64,000 nucleotides of DNA, from the NCBI RefSeq assembly GCF_032854445.1, contig NC_088302.1, positions 49,754,046 to 49,818,045 of the forward strand. The letters are read 5' to 3'. Below are positions 1-28,544 of this stretch, piece after piece; position 1 is the stretch's first letter, and every line of letters starts with the position of its first letter. Origin of the DNA: Liolophura sinensis (taxonomy: Eukaryota; Mollusca; Polyplacophora; Chitonida; Chitonidae). Both the position numbers and the translations under genes were made by a program. Under the pieces are notes generated by a model that saw only the letters and a program-made list of their open reading frames with translations, had not been told where the DNA came from and searched no databases.

Positions 1-1245
1 ATATAGCACAGATGGATCCATACTGAGTGGATTATTCGGACAAAGTAGAATGTAGCACAGATGGATCCATACTGAGTGGATTATTCTGACGAGGTAGAAT
101 GTAGCACAGATGGATCCATACTGAGTGGATTATTCTGACGAGGTAGAATATAGCACAGATGGATCCATACTGAGTGGATTATTCGGACAAGGTAGAATGT
201 AGCACAGATGGATCCATACTGAGTGGATTATTCTGACGAGGTAGAATGTAGCACAGATGGATCCATACTGAGTGGATTATTCTGACGAGGTAGAATATAG
301 CACAGATGGATCCATACGGAGTGGATTATTCTGACGAGGTAGAATGTAGCACAGATGGATCCATACTGAGTTAATTATTCGGACAAGATAGAATATAGCA
401 CAGATGGATCCATACTGAGTGGATTATTCTGACAAGGTAGAATGTAGCACAGATGGATCCATACTGAGTGGATTATTCGGACGAGGTAGAATATAGCACA
501 GATGGATCCATACTGAGTGGATTATTCGGACAAATTAGAATGTAGCACAGATGGATCCATTATGAGCGGATTATTCTGACTGGGTAGAATGTAGCACAGA
601 TGGATCCATACTGAGTGGATTATTCTGACGAGTGGAATGTAGCACAGATGGATCCATACTGAGTGGATTATTCGGACAAAAGTAGAATGTAGCACAGATG
701 GATCCATACTGAGTGGATTATTCTGACGAGGCAGAATGTAGCACAGATGGATCCATTTTGAGTGGATTATTCTGACGAGGTAGAATATAGCACAGATGGA
801 TCCATACTGAGTGGATTATTCTGACGAGGCAGAATGTAGCACAGATGGATCCATACTGAGTGGATTATTCTGACGAGGTAGAATGTAGCACAGATGGATC
901 CATACTGAGTGGATTATTCTGACGAGGGGAATGTAGCACAGATGGATCCATACTGAGTGGATTATTCTGACGAGGTAGAATGTAGCACAGATGGATCCAT
1001 ACTGAGTGGATTATTCTGACGAGGTAGAATGTAGCACAGATGGATCCATACTGAGAGGATTATTCGGACAAAAGTAGAATGTAGCACAGATGGATCCATA
1101 CTGAGTGGATTATTCTGACGAGGTAGAATGTAGCACAGATGGATCCATAGTGGATTATTCTGACGAGGTAGAATCCACAGATGGATCCATTTTGAGTGGA
1201 TTATTCTGACAAGGTAGAATCCACAGATGGATCCATTTTGAGTAT
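1..1245. repeat. 49-bp minisatellite array (about 25 copies)
   Basis: Head-to-tail units with a measured 49-nt step (starts at 7, 56, 105...). Each holds tagcacagatggatccata followed by ctgagtggattattc. Units differ mainly at the gacgagg/gacaagg segment; the last units (about 1145-1245) are shortened. The array runs off the left edge, so its full length is unknown. Probably in the TRP intron upstream of the exon at 7775. Open frames on the - strand are repeat artefacts. Confidence 0.97.
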
Positions 1246-3030
1246 GGCAACAATCACAGGCCATTGCAGTCAGTATCTATCCTAATGGTCTAGAAGTGCA
1301 TGTAACAGCTGGTCATTGAATTTTTTTTTTAATTTTTTGTTGCTTTTGAAGTGGAAGGGTTTTTTTGAGAATGAAAGCTATCCAAGAGCAGTGCGTGCAG
1401 TTTTGTGCAGTTTGCATTGAGGTGAATTACTTGGCAAGCACTTGAGAGTTTGCCTTTGATATTTGTTCAGCTGTTATTTGTACTTTTTGACATGATGAAC
1501 CAGTTTGACCTGCCATAAATTTTTTTGGGTATACAACATGAAGTGAAAACATGTACATAAAAATCTTTCTGTGTACTCAACTAGATTTCAGTGCTGGTTT
1601 GTTTGCATATTTATATGTCATTCCTGAACAAATAAAATCTAATGAACTTTTGATGGAATAGCACAAGCCTGTGAAAGTGTTAGCATGTGGCGAGCTAGTG
1701 ACTTGCCGCTGAAAACATGTTGCCCTGTGCCAGCTTTGTGTTATTTAGCATTCACAGGAGGAACATGTTTTCCTTTAAACCATACCCTAATTCCTCAAAC
1801 TTTTTGCATGTAAAAGAGCAACTTTCAGTGCAAGTTATGCACATTGGTAATTTTATTTTGAGAACAAAAAGTACATTGGTTAGCTTGGCCAATTTCAGAG
1901 TTTCACAAGAAGTGTAATTTTATCAGTCAAAAACAGACTAATGCCTTCAAAATATGCCTGAATAAATACCTTGTAAACATGTGAAAAGGTTGAAGAATTA
2001 CAGTCATAATTTAGAGCATAGTGATGCATTTTGGATTTCTTTACAACAGATACAGCATTAATTATGCACCCATTTCATTAATATGTTAGCTGTGTTGTTC
2101 TGAACAGTACATGCAGTACTGATAATTATTTATATAATGCGACTTTTTTCTATATATTCCCCTTTGTAGTTAGCAGCCTACCTAGAATTGGAGTCAAATC
2201 CATGCCAGTGTCGTTAAGTACACTTTTGCTTGACAGCATCTTGAAACTTTTTTCAAAATCTTGTGTGCGAGAGTTTTTGTTAGTGTTGTATTCCTTAATT
2301 ACCTTATAGTGCCCATAGATTTTAATTCATGTTGTCGATATCCGTTGGGCCTTGACAAGAGGTTTGTTAGAAAGATGTACTGGGAAATTAAATTTTCGTC
2401 TGAAGGAAAGTCGCAGCGACTAGGCTGATTTATCAGTGGTGAGGGAAGGGAGGATGAGTTAGGGCTATGTATTTGTTTTCTGTGCAGGCCTTAACATCCA
2501 CAGATGTCTGGAGCCTTCTACTGGTGATCCAAGTGCATGCATGTGAAGGGTTTTTATTGTAGATATCCTTATGTCGAAAACAGGAGATTAGAAAAAGTGA
2601 AGCTTTGTAAATATTAAATTTGACGAGTTAGATTCCAGGATTGTTAACGTTCAGATGATGAAAAGGTCAGCAAGTTCCCGCTGTGTGGTAGATAAGGTAA
2701 CCTGCTCGCTTTTCCCAATTTGCTCACCTCGATCCGTAACCCTAACAACAGTGCTTTATGTCAAGTAATCAAGCTTACGGCATAAAAACTACCCGTGAAG
2801 TCTTCCTGTACAGCCTCAGGCTTTCTTGTGCTGGGCAGTATTAAATCAACTGTATTTCTCAAGATGGCTAAAATTCGGTTAGGACCTGACAATTTGATAT
2901 ACTGACATGACTAGCAGGGATAAATGACATTATTTTGCTATAGTGTCCATGAATTCATAGAAGTCATTAGTTATGTGGTAAGGAAGTGGTACAGTTCTTC
3001 CTCACAAAAAAACACATGGTGAACCTGATG
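1246..3030. other. Non-coding, probable TRP intron
   Basis: Unique A/T-rich DNA. I see no exon with TRP similarity, no convincing open frame and no repeat here. Confidence 0.5.
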
Positions 3031-3034
3031 CAGC

Positions 3035-4440
3035 ATATCATGGTTAACATTACAAGTGCTTTTTCAGCATTGACATTTGCTACAGTCTGTTAGGCACATG
3101 TACTATTGGTACATTTACATGTAGTTGACACATGCTTCAAGAGCACTGGCATGTGCTACAAACTATTAGATACTACATTTAGTTGACATTTTGCTACAGG
3201 TTATTGGTTACTATGTTTAGCTGACAAGTGCTTGTACAGTGTTGGCATATGTACTGGTTGCTACATTTGGTTGTCAAGCACTTTATCATCATTTACATTT
3301 GCTACTGCTGTTGGGTACTACATTCAGTTGACATTTTTGCAGTGGCCTGTTGGTTGTAGTTGACAAGTGCCTGCTGAGCGTTGACATTTTGCTAGAGCCC
3401 TTGACAAGTGCCTGATGAGTGTTGGCATTTTGCTATAACCTATTAGTTATAGTTGGCAAGTGCCTGCTCAGTGTTCACATTTTGCTAGAGCCTGGTGGTT
3501 ACAGTTGACAAGTGCCTGATCAGTGTTGACATTTTGCTAGAGCCTGTTGGTTACAGTTGACAAGTGCCTACTCGGTGTTGACATTTTGCTAGAGCCTGTT
3601 GGTTACAGTTGACAAGTGTCTGCTCCGTGTTAACATGCACTGTCTTATTGGTTACTACGTTTAGCTGCAGGATTTTCATTTTGAATTAGAGAAGGAGACC
3701 AGAGTTCAAAAGCAGGCAGCTGAATTGAAAGTGATTCTTTCACAGTTACAATTGGTTTGAGTGGTCAGAATATCCAAAGTAGACGGCTACAGGGACAGCT
3801 GTGTGCAGCCTGTTACATGCCCTTTTTTTAACACCCTGCAGATGACATATAAAGTGTTATGTGTTCAACTTTTCATTTAGTTACATATAAAATGCTTGTT
3901 CAGCATTTTCATGTATTACAGCATATTGGTTATATTTAGTTACATAAGTGCATGGTCTACTCTGACATTGACTACTGTCTGTTAGTGTACATTTAACTGA
4001 CGGTGGCATCATCACTGTTAACAATTAGTTACGACATCTACGACATAGTTAATTACTATATTTCGTTGACATTTCACGACGGCCAAGTGGTCACTAAGCT
4101 CAGTTAAAAGTGCTTGTTCAACATGGACATTAACTGCATATGGCTTAATAATACATGTGCATTCAGCTGACAAAGGTGTTTGTTGTACTTTGACATTTGC
4201 CACAACCTTTTGATGACTACATTTAGTAGACCTGTATGTCCTCGTCATTTGACTGAAAAATTGTTAAGTTCAACGTTAAACCCCAAGCACTCACTTACTC
4301 CCTAGACCATGTTTACTTGTTGAACTTTGACATTTCCTACAGCCTATATTGGTCACAACAGTTAGTAACATAAGTGCTCATTCACCAATGACACGTACAG
4401 TCTACAGCCTGTTGACTTTTACATTTTGCAAGTTGCATTA
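3035..4440. repeat. Degenerate tandem repeat, about 52-80 bp units
   Basis: Recurring phrases (tgacaagtgcct, tgttgacattttgctagagcc, ggttacagttgacaagtgcc) repeat most regularly at 3,350-3,650 with a step near 52 nt. More decayed versions (ggttactac..tttagttgacaagtgc) lie on both sides. An old, decaying minisatellite in the intron. Confidence 0.8.
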
Positions 4441-4561
4441 TAGAAAACCTTTCATTGTGTAGATTTGTGATGATCCCTTTTGCTCAATGTTATGACTGCC
4501 CTCTTAAAATAGTCATAGTACAGCTGCTTTGCAGTGTTTAAAGTGGAAGGTGGGAAATTCA

Positions 4562-4745
4562 AATTTTTTTTTTTTTTTTTTTTGATTGGTGTTTTACGCC
4601 GTACTCAAGAATATTTCACTTATACGATGGCAGCCAGCATTATGGTGGGAGGAAACCGAGCAGAGCCCAGGTGAAACCCACGACTATCCGCAGGTTGCTT
4701 GCAGACCTTCCCACATACGGCCGGAGAGGAAGCGAGCATGAATTC
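4562..4745 (-). mobile_element. tRNA-SINE copy, truncated
   Basis: Reverse-oriented copy of the window's main SINE: T-rich tail, then the 3' domain (gattggtgttttacgccgta...ttcacttatacga) and central GC-rich domain, breaking off within gaggaagcgagcatgaa. The tRNA-like head is missing, as expected of 5' truncation. Confidence 0.85.
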
Positions 4746-6180
4746 AATTATTTGATAAGCTCACAATACAAAACAGACTAGCCCGTGATGCATTGTGGGT
4801 GAGAGTGGCAAAGGAAAGAAAGTAAAGGATAAGATTACGATTGACTGTCTTATTGACTCGTTCAGATCTACAGAAGGATTGCTTGGCAGTTGTGAACTGC
4901 AAAAATTCACACCCATGCTCAAGCAGATAAGTGCACAAACAGGAAAATCACAATTTTATTTGGGTTCCATGTGGCTATATTAAAGACAGGAGATGGATTT
5001 TCCTTTAAAATTTGGCTGCTTATGAGTTTTTTAACATCAGCATAACACGAGAAGGCGGTGTTGATGTGCTGTATGCAGCGAAATCGAACCTACATGTATA
5101 CCAACCAGTCATTACTGGAGACACAGTGAAAAAAAGTGGAAGGTCATGTTGATGCCATTTTGATGCTTAGCAGCTTTGTCTCATAAAGTCAAATACAAGT
5201 GATATTTTTGTTGTAGGGTGAGCTAGTACTACAAAACTTTTGTATAGACAACTTTTGCATCACATGTGCAGGGTGAATTTAATTATGACTTAGTTATCAC
5301 TTGCCATTTTCAGAGTTTCTTGAATGCAGGACAAATAGGGACCATTATAGCTCCAGAAATATCAAACCCGAAATTAAAATGTGCACAGGAACTTGTTTGA
5401 TTTTTTAATGTTTTAGCCATATCATTTTGAAAACAGGAGGTGGTAAGTGGCATTTCATATGGTAATGAGAACATCAAAAATAGAACAAAAGTGGTCAAAC
5501 ATGTTTAGGTGTGAGAAGAATGTGTTGATATATCACTTTAAAGTCAAGGTATAACTTGCTCTATTAGTAATGGAAAATGCCAAAGTAAACCCATATGTTT
5601 GTACATGAATTCAGTGTACACTGTAAGCAGACTTTATGAAGACCAAGATGGTTCACACGATTCCTCTGGCAGAAGGGAAACAACTCTTTGTCGTAAGCTG
5701 GCATAGCTTGTCTTTTTTGTGACCACCGTGCCAGTATCTTGCCAGTCACACTGAGATTTTGCGAGGCTTGTCCTCCTGCTTTTATAGTGATACTGATGAA
5801 ATTTTTGGCGTAATTTTTGTGTCAGGAATTCTTTTAATTCGTAGATCACAAATTCATTAAAAAATTGTTTACACATGATTGCTCTTGAACTTGCGAAATT
5901 CATGATTATGGAAATAACTACAGAGCAAATGTATCATTAATTGTTTTACAGGATAAATCTGTTTTCAGTGTAGGATAAGCACATAAACATAATAATAAAA
6001 ACTTAAAAATCATTTAATCTGTTACAAAAAAGTCAAAGACATATTTATAGAAAACCTAGAAAATAGGAAATCATTAAAACGACAAAATTAAAAGTTGGAT
6101 TTTTATTTTTATTCCATTTTTGTTGTTTTTAGAGATCGCTCTCCCACAAACACAGAATAAAATTGGTATAGCCTAAAGTC
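4746..6180. other. Non-coding, probable TRP intron
   Basis: A/T-rich sequence with several chance open frames under 90 codons. No recognisable protein and no splice-bounded conserved exon seen. Confidence 0.5.
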
Positions 6181-6184
6181 CCAT

Positions 6185-7150
6185 TGTGAATGAAAGTGGG
6201 ACGAATGCTGTGTGGAGTCTGATAAATCACAGCAGGTGAAAGTGGGACATTTGCTATGTGGAGTCTGGTAAATCACAGCAGGTGAAAGTGGGACATTTGC
6301 TATGTGGAGTCTGGTAAATCACAGCAGGTGAAAGTGGGACATTTGCTATGTGGAGTCTGGTAAATCACAGCAGGTGAAAAGTGGGACAAATGCTGTGTGG
6401 AGTCTGATAAATCACAGCAGGTGAAAGTGGGACTAATGCTTGTGGAGTCTGGTAAATCACAGCAGGTGAAAGTGGGACATTTGCTATGTGGAGTCTGTAA
6501 ATCACAGCAGGTGAAAGTGGGACAAATGCTATGTGGAGTCTGATAAATCACAGCAGGTGAAAGTGGGACAAATGCTGTGTGGAGTCTGATAAATCACAGC
6601 AGGTGAAAGTGGGACAATTGCTATGTGGAGTCTGATAAATCACAGCAGGTGAAAGTGGGGACTAATGTTATGTGGAGTCTGATAAATCACAGCAGGTGAA
6701 AGTGGGACAATTGCTATGTGGAGTCTGATAAGTCACAGCAGGTGAAAGTGGGACTAATGCTTGTGGAGTCTGATAAATCACAGCAGGTGAAAGTGGGACA
6801 TTTGCTATGTGGAGTCTGATAAATCACAGCAGGTGAAAGGTGGGACTAATGTTAGGTGGAGTCTGATAAATCACAGCAGATGAAAGTGGGACAATTGCTA
6901 TGTGGAGTCTGATAAATCACAGCAGGTGAAAGTGGGACAATTTGCTATGTGGAGTCTGGTAAATCACAGCAGGTGAAAGTGGGACAATTGCTATGTGGAG
7001 TCTGATAAATTGCAGCAGGTGAAAGTGGGGACTAATGCTTGTGGAGTCTGATAAATCACAGCAGGTGAAAGTGGGACAATTGCTATGTGGAGTCTGGTAA
7101 ATCACAGCAGGTGAAAGTGGGACAGATGCTGTGTGAAGTCTGATAAATCA
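6185..7150. repeat. 46-bp minisatellite array (about 21 copies)
   Basis: Unit measured at 46 nt: tctgataaatcacagcaggt then gaaagtgggacaattgctat. Variation is concentrated at the aattgctatgt/ctaatgcttgt segment. Sits 600 bp before the first recognised TRP exon. Unrelated in sequence to the array at 1-1245. Confidence 0.97.
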
Positions 7151-7774
7151 GGTGGAGATGAGATATGAAATGCAGCTTGGTCTATTTTCTTGCAACTAGT
7201 AGTCCATTCAACAAATCACACTGTGTGAAAATGGCTTTACTGACACTTTGAAGTATTTAAAAGTCTGGGCAAAGTGCTAGTTATATAGGTGTCACAATAA
7301 TGGCACTCTAGCACTAGATGTGCTCTTACAATGTGGGTGTCATACTTGGTGTCTGCAACATGACACTACATGAAACCAGGGGTAAATTACCATTTGAAAG
7401 TCAGATGTCATTTGACTGACAGTAAATCTCCTACTATTTCATGGAATATTTCTCACAAACTTAATTATTACCTTGTTACACTAAGTTAGTGAAAAAACAT
7501 GTCAAATTTTATCTGATTTTCAAGAAATCAAATACATAAACTTCTCTAGATTTTTCACCGACTACAATACATGTATATAGTTGCCCCTCTGTGCTGCAGT
7601 TATACTTTATTAGTGTAGTGTTATTTAATAGTTGGTAAGAAATCCCACATAATTATGGGGAGTATAATTATTATATAAGTGAACATGATTTTCATTTGAT
7701 TTAAGACATTTTAAATTCAAAATGTATTCAATTATTAACCCACTAATGCTACATTTTTTGTTTTTTTTTTTCAG

Positions 7775-22809
<15,035 letters not shown>

Positions 22810-22817
22810 CCATTTCC

Positions 22818-22823
22818 AATAAA
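22818..22823 (+). promoter_or_regulatory. Candidate poly(A) signal of long TRP isoform
   Basis: AATAAA beginning eight bases after the long-isoform TAA. If used, the 3' UTR would be unusually short; later signals may be used instead. Confidence 0.35.
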
Positions 22824-23620
22824 ATACAATCTGTTGGATAATGCTGCTGTCACTTGTGTATACCCATATTTTTTTATCCTCCTCAGTGTTATTGACATCA
22901 GTTTTGTTTCCCTTTTGTTTTAACGTTAGTGATTTTTTAAATTGTTTTGCTCGTTCATTTAGTGTACCTGTTTCCTCATGTGTCACAACGACGGCCGATT
23001 TCCTTTGTGACGGTATTTTTCTAAGTGCTACATCTGTACATAATACCCATATATCTGCTCAACAGGCAGCTCGTCTTCATCGAGATCGGGGCGACCGTAA
23101 GGCTATACTTCGGACTAGTTCCAACGACTATTAGTCTGGTGATATATATACTAATGCATTACGGGTTACCTTATGTTTACATTTGAATAGCCTCAGCTCC
23201 CAGCATCTCGACTGAACGCTCCACGTGTTCGTATCACAGTGCTATTATTTTCTGAGGCATATATCCTCATGAAACCAAGCCTGGCGACCGACTCATTGAC
23301 GAACGTTCGAAAATGTTGAAAACCTGCTACAATACACAACTAAGTTTGTTTAAAGATTTTTTTGTGAACGAGAAAAAACCATGAAAATTGTGTAAATTTC
23401 GAGTTCAGCTGTTATCACAAAGGTAGACAATTGAGTCACCTTGTAAATCGTCTATGGCCATCATGTGAGGCTCTGCCTATTGTCTCTTTATTTCCGCCCT
23501 TTTCCCCCATATTTGGCACAGAATAAGTTGCCAAGTAATCACAATATGGATGGAAAACGCTGATAAAAAGCCACAGTGGACATGGTAATGGCTGCATTAG
23601 TAGGGAAAAAAATATATATC

Positions 23621-23631
<11 letters not shown>

Positions 23632-23672
<41 letters not shown>

Positions 23673-23673
23673 A
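23632..23673. repeat. (TA)n microsatellite
   Basis: About 20 TA dinucleotides with one break, after a tacatacatacat lead-in. Confidence 0.95.
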
Positions 23674-23694
23674 CGAGAGTATCTTTATAAATAA

Positions 23695-23832
23695 GCGGAC
23701 GTAAGTGGGAAGGTCTTGCAGCAACTTGTGGGTTTCTGCCAAGCTACCACAGTTTCCTCACACCATAATGCTGACCGCCGTCGTGAAATATTCTTGAATA
23801 CGGCGTAAACACAAATCAATTAAAGTAATAAA
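23695..23832 (+). mobile_element. SINE copy, diverged
   Basis: Forward copy of the main SINE: gtgggaaggtcttgcagcaa, then tgtgggtttctgccaagct, ttcctcacaccataatgctg, and tgaaatattcttgaatacgg with an aatcaattaaagtaataaa tail. Head missing, many substitutions. Confidence 0.78.
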
Positions 23833-26800
23833 TGAGTACCGTTCTCTTATACTAGTAGTTGTAAACCAGCCCCAAATAACTTATTTACATGTGGAAGAAC
23901 TTCCTTTAGAGCAAACGTTAGTCAGGCTGCAGCAGACATGGCGAAGTAATTTACCAGTAGCCTACGCCACAAGGATGCAGTAGATTGACGCGATTGTAAT
24001 TAAATAAGGATCTTACATCGTCATTTGCGGCATAAATTTTGTATTGGTTACGTTGTTACTGATTGATATTTGGGCGGCATCGTGATTTTATCTTGTTTTA
24101 CCTTTATAAATTGTACACTATAAACAGGTATGGGGTGTTCATAAGCAACATTTTTCAGCATGGATATGGTCATGTGATGAGATGTGCTGTCAATAAAGGA
24201 TGTGTACGACAGTGATAGTCCAAGTACTGCAGGAGGTACTTTATGGCTTCGCAGATGCATACGTAATGTTTGGCTTAAACGAAAAGCTCTGTGGGCAGGG
24301 CGTTGTTGCTATTGCGAATGATGTACCTCTTGTTTTTGACGGTGAGATACATTGCTGAACGTCGCTTTTTAGCACAAACAAAACCTTCGGGACAGCCCTA
24401 AATATACTATTGTTTAATATGTGGATATGGATTGACGTGTAGGTACATTGATCTTTGGTATATGTCGTCTTTTGTGATATGTAACTTTATGGAGCTAACG
24501 CGAATGTGATATTATGAATGAATTCAAGGCTCGTGATATGGCGCGGCGATACCATTGACTTGTTGATTGGGCTTTGTGTGTTTTGAATTACTAAGGTATG
24601 GTTTGTAATGTCGAATGGAACTATATTTCCATTGTTGGTTTTACATCATTATTTCAAATCTTTGTTTCGTTATTTATATATTCATTCGTACATGTGTAGG
24701 CTCTCAATTACGCACAGTACCTGTCAATACTCCATTGCATACCAGAAAAGGTTGCCATTGCATATAATACTTGATACTTTTAGATTTTTTTCCTCACTGA
24801 TATGAGTTTTTTTTTTTAATTGTATTTTTAAGGAACTTTGTTGTATTTTTTGCTATGTATAGGTTTATAGCTTTAAAATATTTTAAATTATGATTGAATC
24901 GTGCAGTAAAAAGAATAATCAAGGTTGCACGCAAAGTTCTGCTAAGGTGTGTTTGGGAGTAACAGTGATCTCACGATCTTGTCAGTTAAGTCAAGCCATT
25001 AAAATGCGCATGGTGGTAAATGGTATAATATAATACCACGTGAATGTTTGAGAATATATATTTTCTGAGTTAGAAGTTGACAAATGCCCACTAACCAAGG
25101 GCCCTGTAGGCCTATAAGTTTATGCATAAGGTAATCGGTGACGTAAAGGATAGCCCGAATTCTTGCCTTTCCTTTATCAACTCAGAGACATGAAGAAAGG
25201 AAAGGAAAATAATCAGTTTACACATTGATCTCAACACTTAAAGCAGGACAAGCAGCAACAAAAAAATAAGCCCATCACCGACTGCTGCCTATTTTTGACA
25301 CTGTAAAACTCTGGCATGGTTGGTTTTGTTTTCGGTGTTACCGAGATAAGCGTTTTAGAGGAAACCAGAATGAATGTGGATTGTTAGACGTGTTCTGTGC
25401 CGAGTTATCCACATATTGTACAATGTGCTATATAATCAGTCTATCCACTACCTTTGTACACTACACCATCAACATGAATCTAGCAATTTCTGTCAGCCAG
25501 ACTGTTATACTGTTCCCAAGATGTGAAATTATCACTTCAAGCGGGAAGGAACATCCGTTATCATCGAGGAGCAGTTGCGCTAACCAGACTTCTGTGGCAT
25601 ATACGTTTTCAGGCAGCATTAAGTTAAGGCTGATGCCCACTTGCAGGGTGAACCAGAAATAAACATTTTGTGATATCTCATCATTCTGACTGAAAATAAC
25701 AAATATTCATTGTTGGAAGCAGAATGTTTTGTAGAGACATTTTATTGATTTGTTTGGAAGAAATAGTGAAATGACCTCTGAAAAATAAATAATGTGTATA
25801 GTAAATAAGTATTGTTTATAGTAAATAAGCAGTTAAAGCTTTAAAATAATTTAACATCACACTTCAGTTGGTTCTTTAACAATTAATCAGTTTTAAAGCG
25901 TAAACTATCAAAATATTGGATACAATTGTAGAACTTGTTGGGGCCATTTGATTTTCTGAAAGGCTAAATATGAATATTGAATATTCACCGGCGACACCAT
26001 GGTGGACTTGGTAACCATAAAGCAAAAATGTCATACTCATATTGTTTTAAGATAAAAGCTTTCGTTCTGTTCTTATTGCCGTTGATCTCAATACGAATTT
26101 AAAAGAATGTGTCTTGGGATACTTTTGGACGAAGTGGTGTTCCGTCGCAGAAGTTGTTTTGCTATAAGATGAATCACTTTGCAAGGTTCTAGTAGCTGTA
26201 TAGTCGTGTCCAAATATAGAGTATACGGGTCAAGCTCGAGGCAAACTGAGCTTTGCAAATATTGGTAGTTCTATTCAAACAGCCAGTTGCCGTCGTAATT
26301 TGAAGAAGTATCGATATATATATATATATGGGTGTATTGTTCATTTGTGGTTGATACCATTGTATGTTTCACGTATAACATATCCATAATGCGACTTGAT
26401 CGTTTTAAACCAGGTGTCTAATAGTGGTCGTTTTTCCGGTAATTTGATGACTGGTCTTAAAGATGCCCTAGTCTCTAGGTGTTGGTCTAATTGGGCCCTT
26501 TTTTCGGGATTTCCTGGATCAGTATCCATGGGATTCTTGGACTTCCAGGGTAAATTGGGGCTTTTTACCAGGGACGTTCCATCACCTCCAAAGGGACCCT
26601 CTTCCTGGGATTTCCCTGGTCTGTCCCAATGTGTCCCTTTTCTTGGGGACTCCTTGGCCAGTCGTAACTATTACGCACACAGGGGCGACCCCGGTCGACC
26701 TCGCCGTGCCCTCGCTTCCGTCTTTCAAAAACTTGTCCAGCAGCTGGACACTCTCCATTGTTTAGAGGTAGAATGTAGCTACCATCAAGGATCGCGTTTC

Positions 26801-26960
26801 TTTAGTTGTGATTTTTTTAGAATTATTGATCGTAATATTTTTTAAGTAGCTTCCGTGGAATGGCATAAATGGTATTGTAGATAAGTACATTACGTAAAGG
26901 GTACTTGGAGCTTACCTTATGTTTGTATATTTATATTACGGTACCATTTACGTATATGTG

Positions 26961-26963
<3 letters not shown>

Positions 26964-27021
<58 letters not shown>
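26964..27021. repeat. (TA)n microsatellite
   Basis: About 29 uninterrupted TA dinucleotides; Ile-Tyr open frames through it are artefacts. Confidence 0.97.
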
Positions 27022-27024
<3 letters not shown>

Positions 27025-28510
27025 TTTCGTGTCTGTGATATATTGTTACGTTCTATACTAGGTAGTGTGTTTAATATTTTCCGATCATGATATATTTCTG
27101 AAATAACTACTGTGGCAAATCTGTTTATCAAGATTGTTTGGATACTTCGTGTTGTTATCATAGTAATGCTAATGGACAACAACATTAAGAGAGTAAACAA
27201 GTGGTTTTATGTTCAAATGGGTCACTCGCTACCTCACTTAAACTTGGAGAGAATTAATACTTTCTGTGACTATGATAGGATGCATATTTCAATGTTCCGG
27301 CGAGCTATTCAGATGAATTGGAAGCTCTGTAAAGAAATTTCACTCAGTGGTTTTTTGTTTAACTTCAAAAAGCGTTTCGGAACCAAGAATTTTTAAAATC
27401 ACTTTTTCATGGAAAATGAAACATGCATCGCCTGGTGTAAAGAAGAGTTCTGAAATACTATCGTCTCAGCATGTTGGTGTTCGTTTCAGAGTTACCGACT
27501 CGTATGCAGCTTTCTGTGACGCGTGTGTTAATATGCCTACAAGTTCTCACCGCCACCCAAGAAGTCTGCAGAGCCAAGTGGTATGAATACAGCCTTTAAT
27601 TCCATGGGCCAGCCAAGCTGGCGAGCCTAAATCAAATCACGGGATGCTAATGTGGTGAAAGGCAGTCTGTTTTTCTTCAAATGGACATTTCGCTCATTAG
27701 AACACAACAGCTCCCAGTCCACCCCTGCCATTTTGTCGCGTTTGTGGTACTTCGTTATCACGACTGAGTAGGTAGGTTACATATTCAGAAACTTCTGGCG
27801 TCTTCCAGGAAATAAGTGGCGCTTCTAGAGAAAAAAAAATCGCAATGGTGATGACGAAGTGTATGTAAAATTTGCTTTGCGATGTGAAGGCTGATTGGCT
27901 AACTGTTAAGTGGCTGTAATATTACTTCCTCGAAATTCTCAATCGGTGGCGGTCCCCAACTCTAGGGCTTTCACTGCTGAAATCTCCCAAGGTACCATAT
28001 ACTCATAGTATTTAACGATGTTTGTGCAGTTTATGTTTTGAAGTAGCACGGTCTCCTAAAGCTGTCGTTTCCGTTAAAGACAGGATGAAGTCTGTATGTT
28101 TGCTCAACTCAAGCCTGAACAGTTGTATAGCATTCACTTGAAACTGCATGATAGTGCCCGATATCTAATTTGTTAACACACCTCTCTCACTGGTGTCAAT
28201 GGACACCATATGTATTCAGTTGATTATCGTAAGTTGCTTTCGTTCAAGCTGAACAAAAGTGTTGACTGGCCTTTCGTGTACAGGCAGTAGTACTGCGTTA
28301 CTGGATTTTAAACCGTAGTATGTAATACACGTACCTGCAAAATAATGAGGTGTGATACTTCTGACAAATTTTCGTGTATTCAGTTTTAGTTTTGTTCGAT
28401 GGTTTGAGACTCCCTGAAGACGCTATTCAAATATTGTTATTTATCAAATATTTATCCAGCTGCAATATTAACCTTTTACATGTTTAAAGTATTAGTTCAG
28501 GTCATTAAAT

Positions 28511-28512
<2 letters not shown>

Positions 28513-28541
<29 letters not shown>
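28513..28541. repeat. (TG)n microsatellite
   Basis: About 14 uninterrupted TG dinucleotides in intergenic DNA. Confidence 0.96.

Positions 28542-28544
<3 letters not shown>

Noticed and set aside
522-1264. Reverse open frames over the first kilobase
   Set aside because: Periodic translations of the 49-bp minisatellite.
6300-7105. Reverse open frames with CPTFTCC repeats, zinc-finger-like at first sight
   Set aside because: Translations of the 46-bp array; spacing and content follow the DNA unit, and frames break at unit length changes.
1-7150. Direct-repeat arrays considered as CRISPR
   Set aside because: Units are contiguous with no unique spacers, in an intron-bearing animal locus.
26396-26845. 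149-codon open frame
   Set aside because: Internally repetitive (gggatttcctgg-like phrases), no family resemblance, no conserved domain or splice context.
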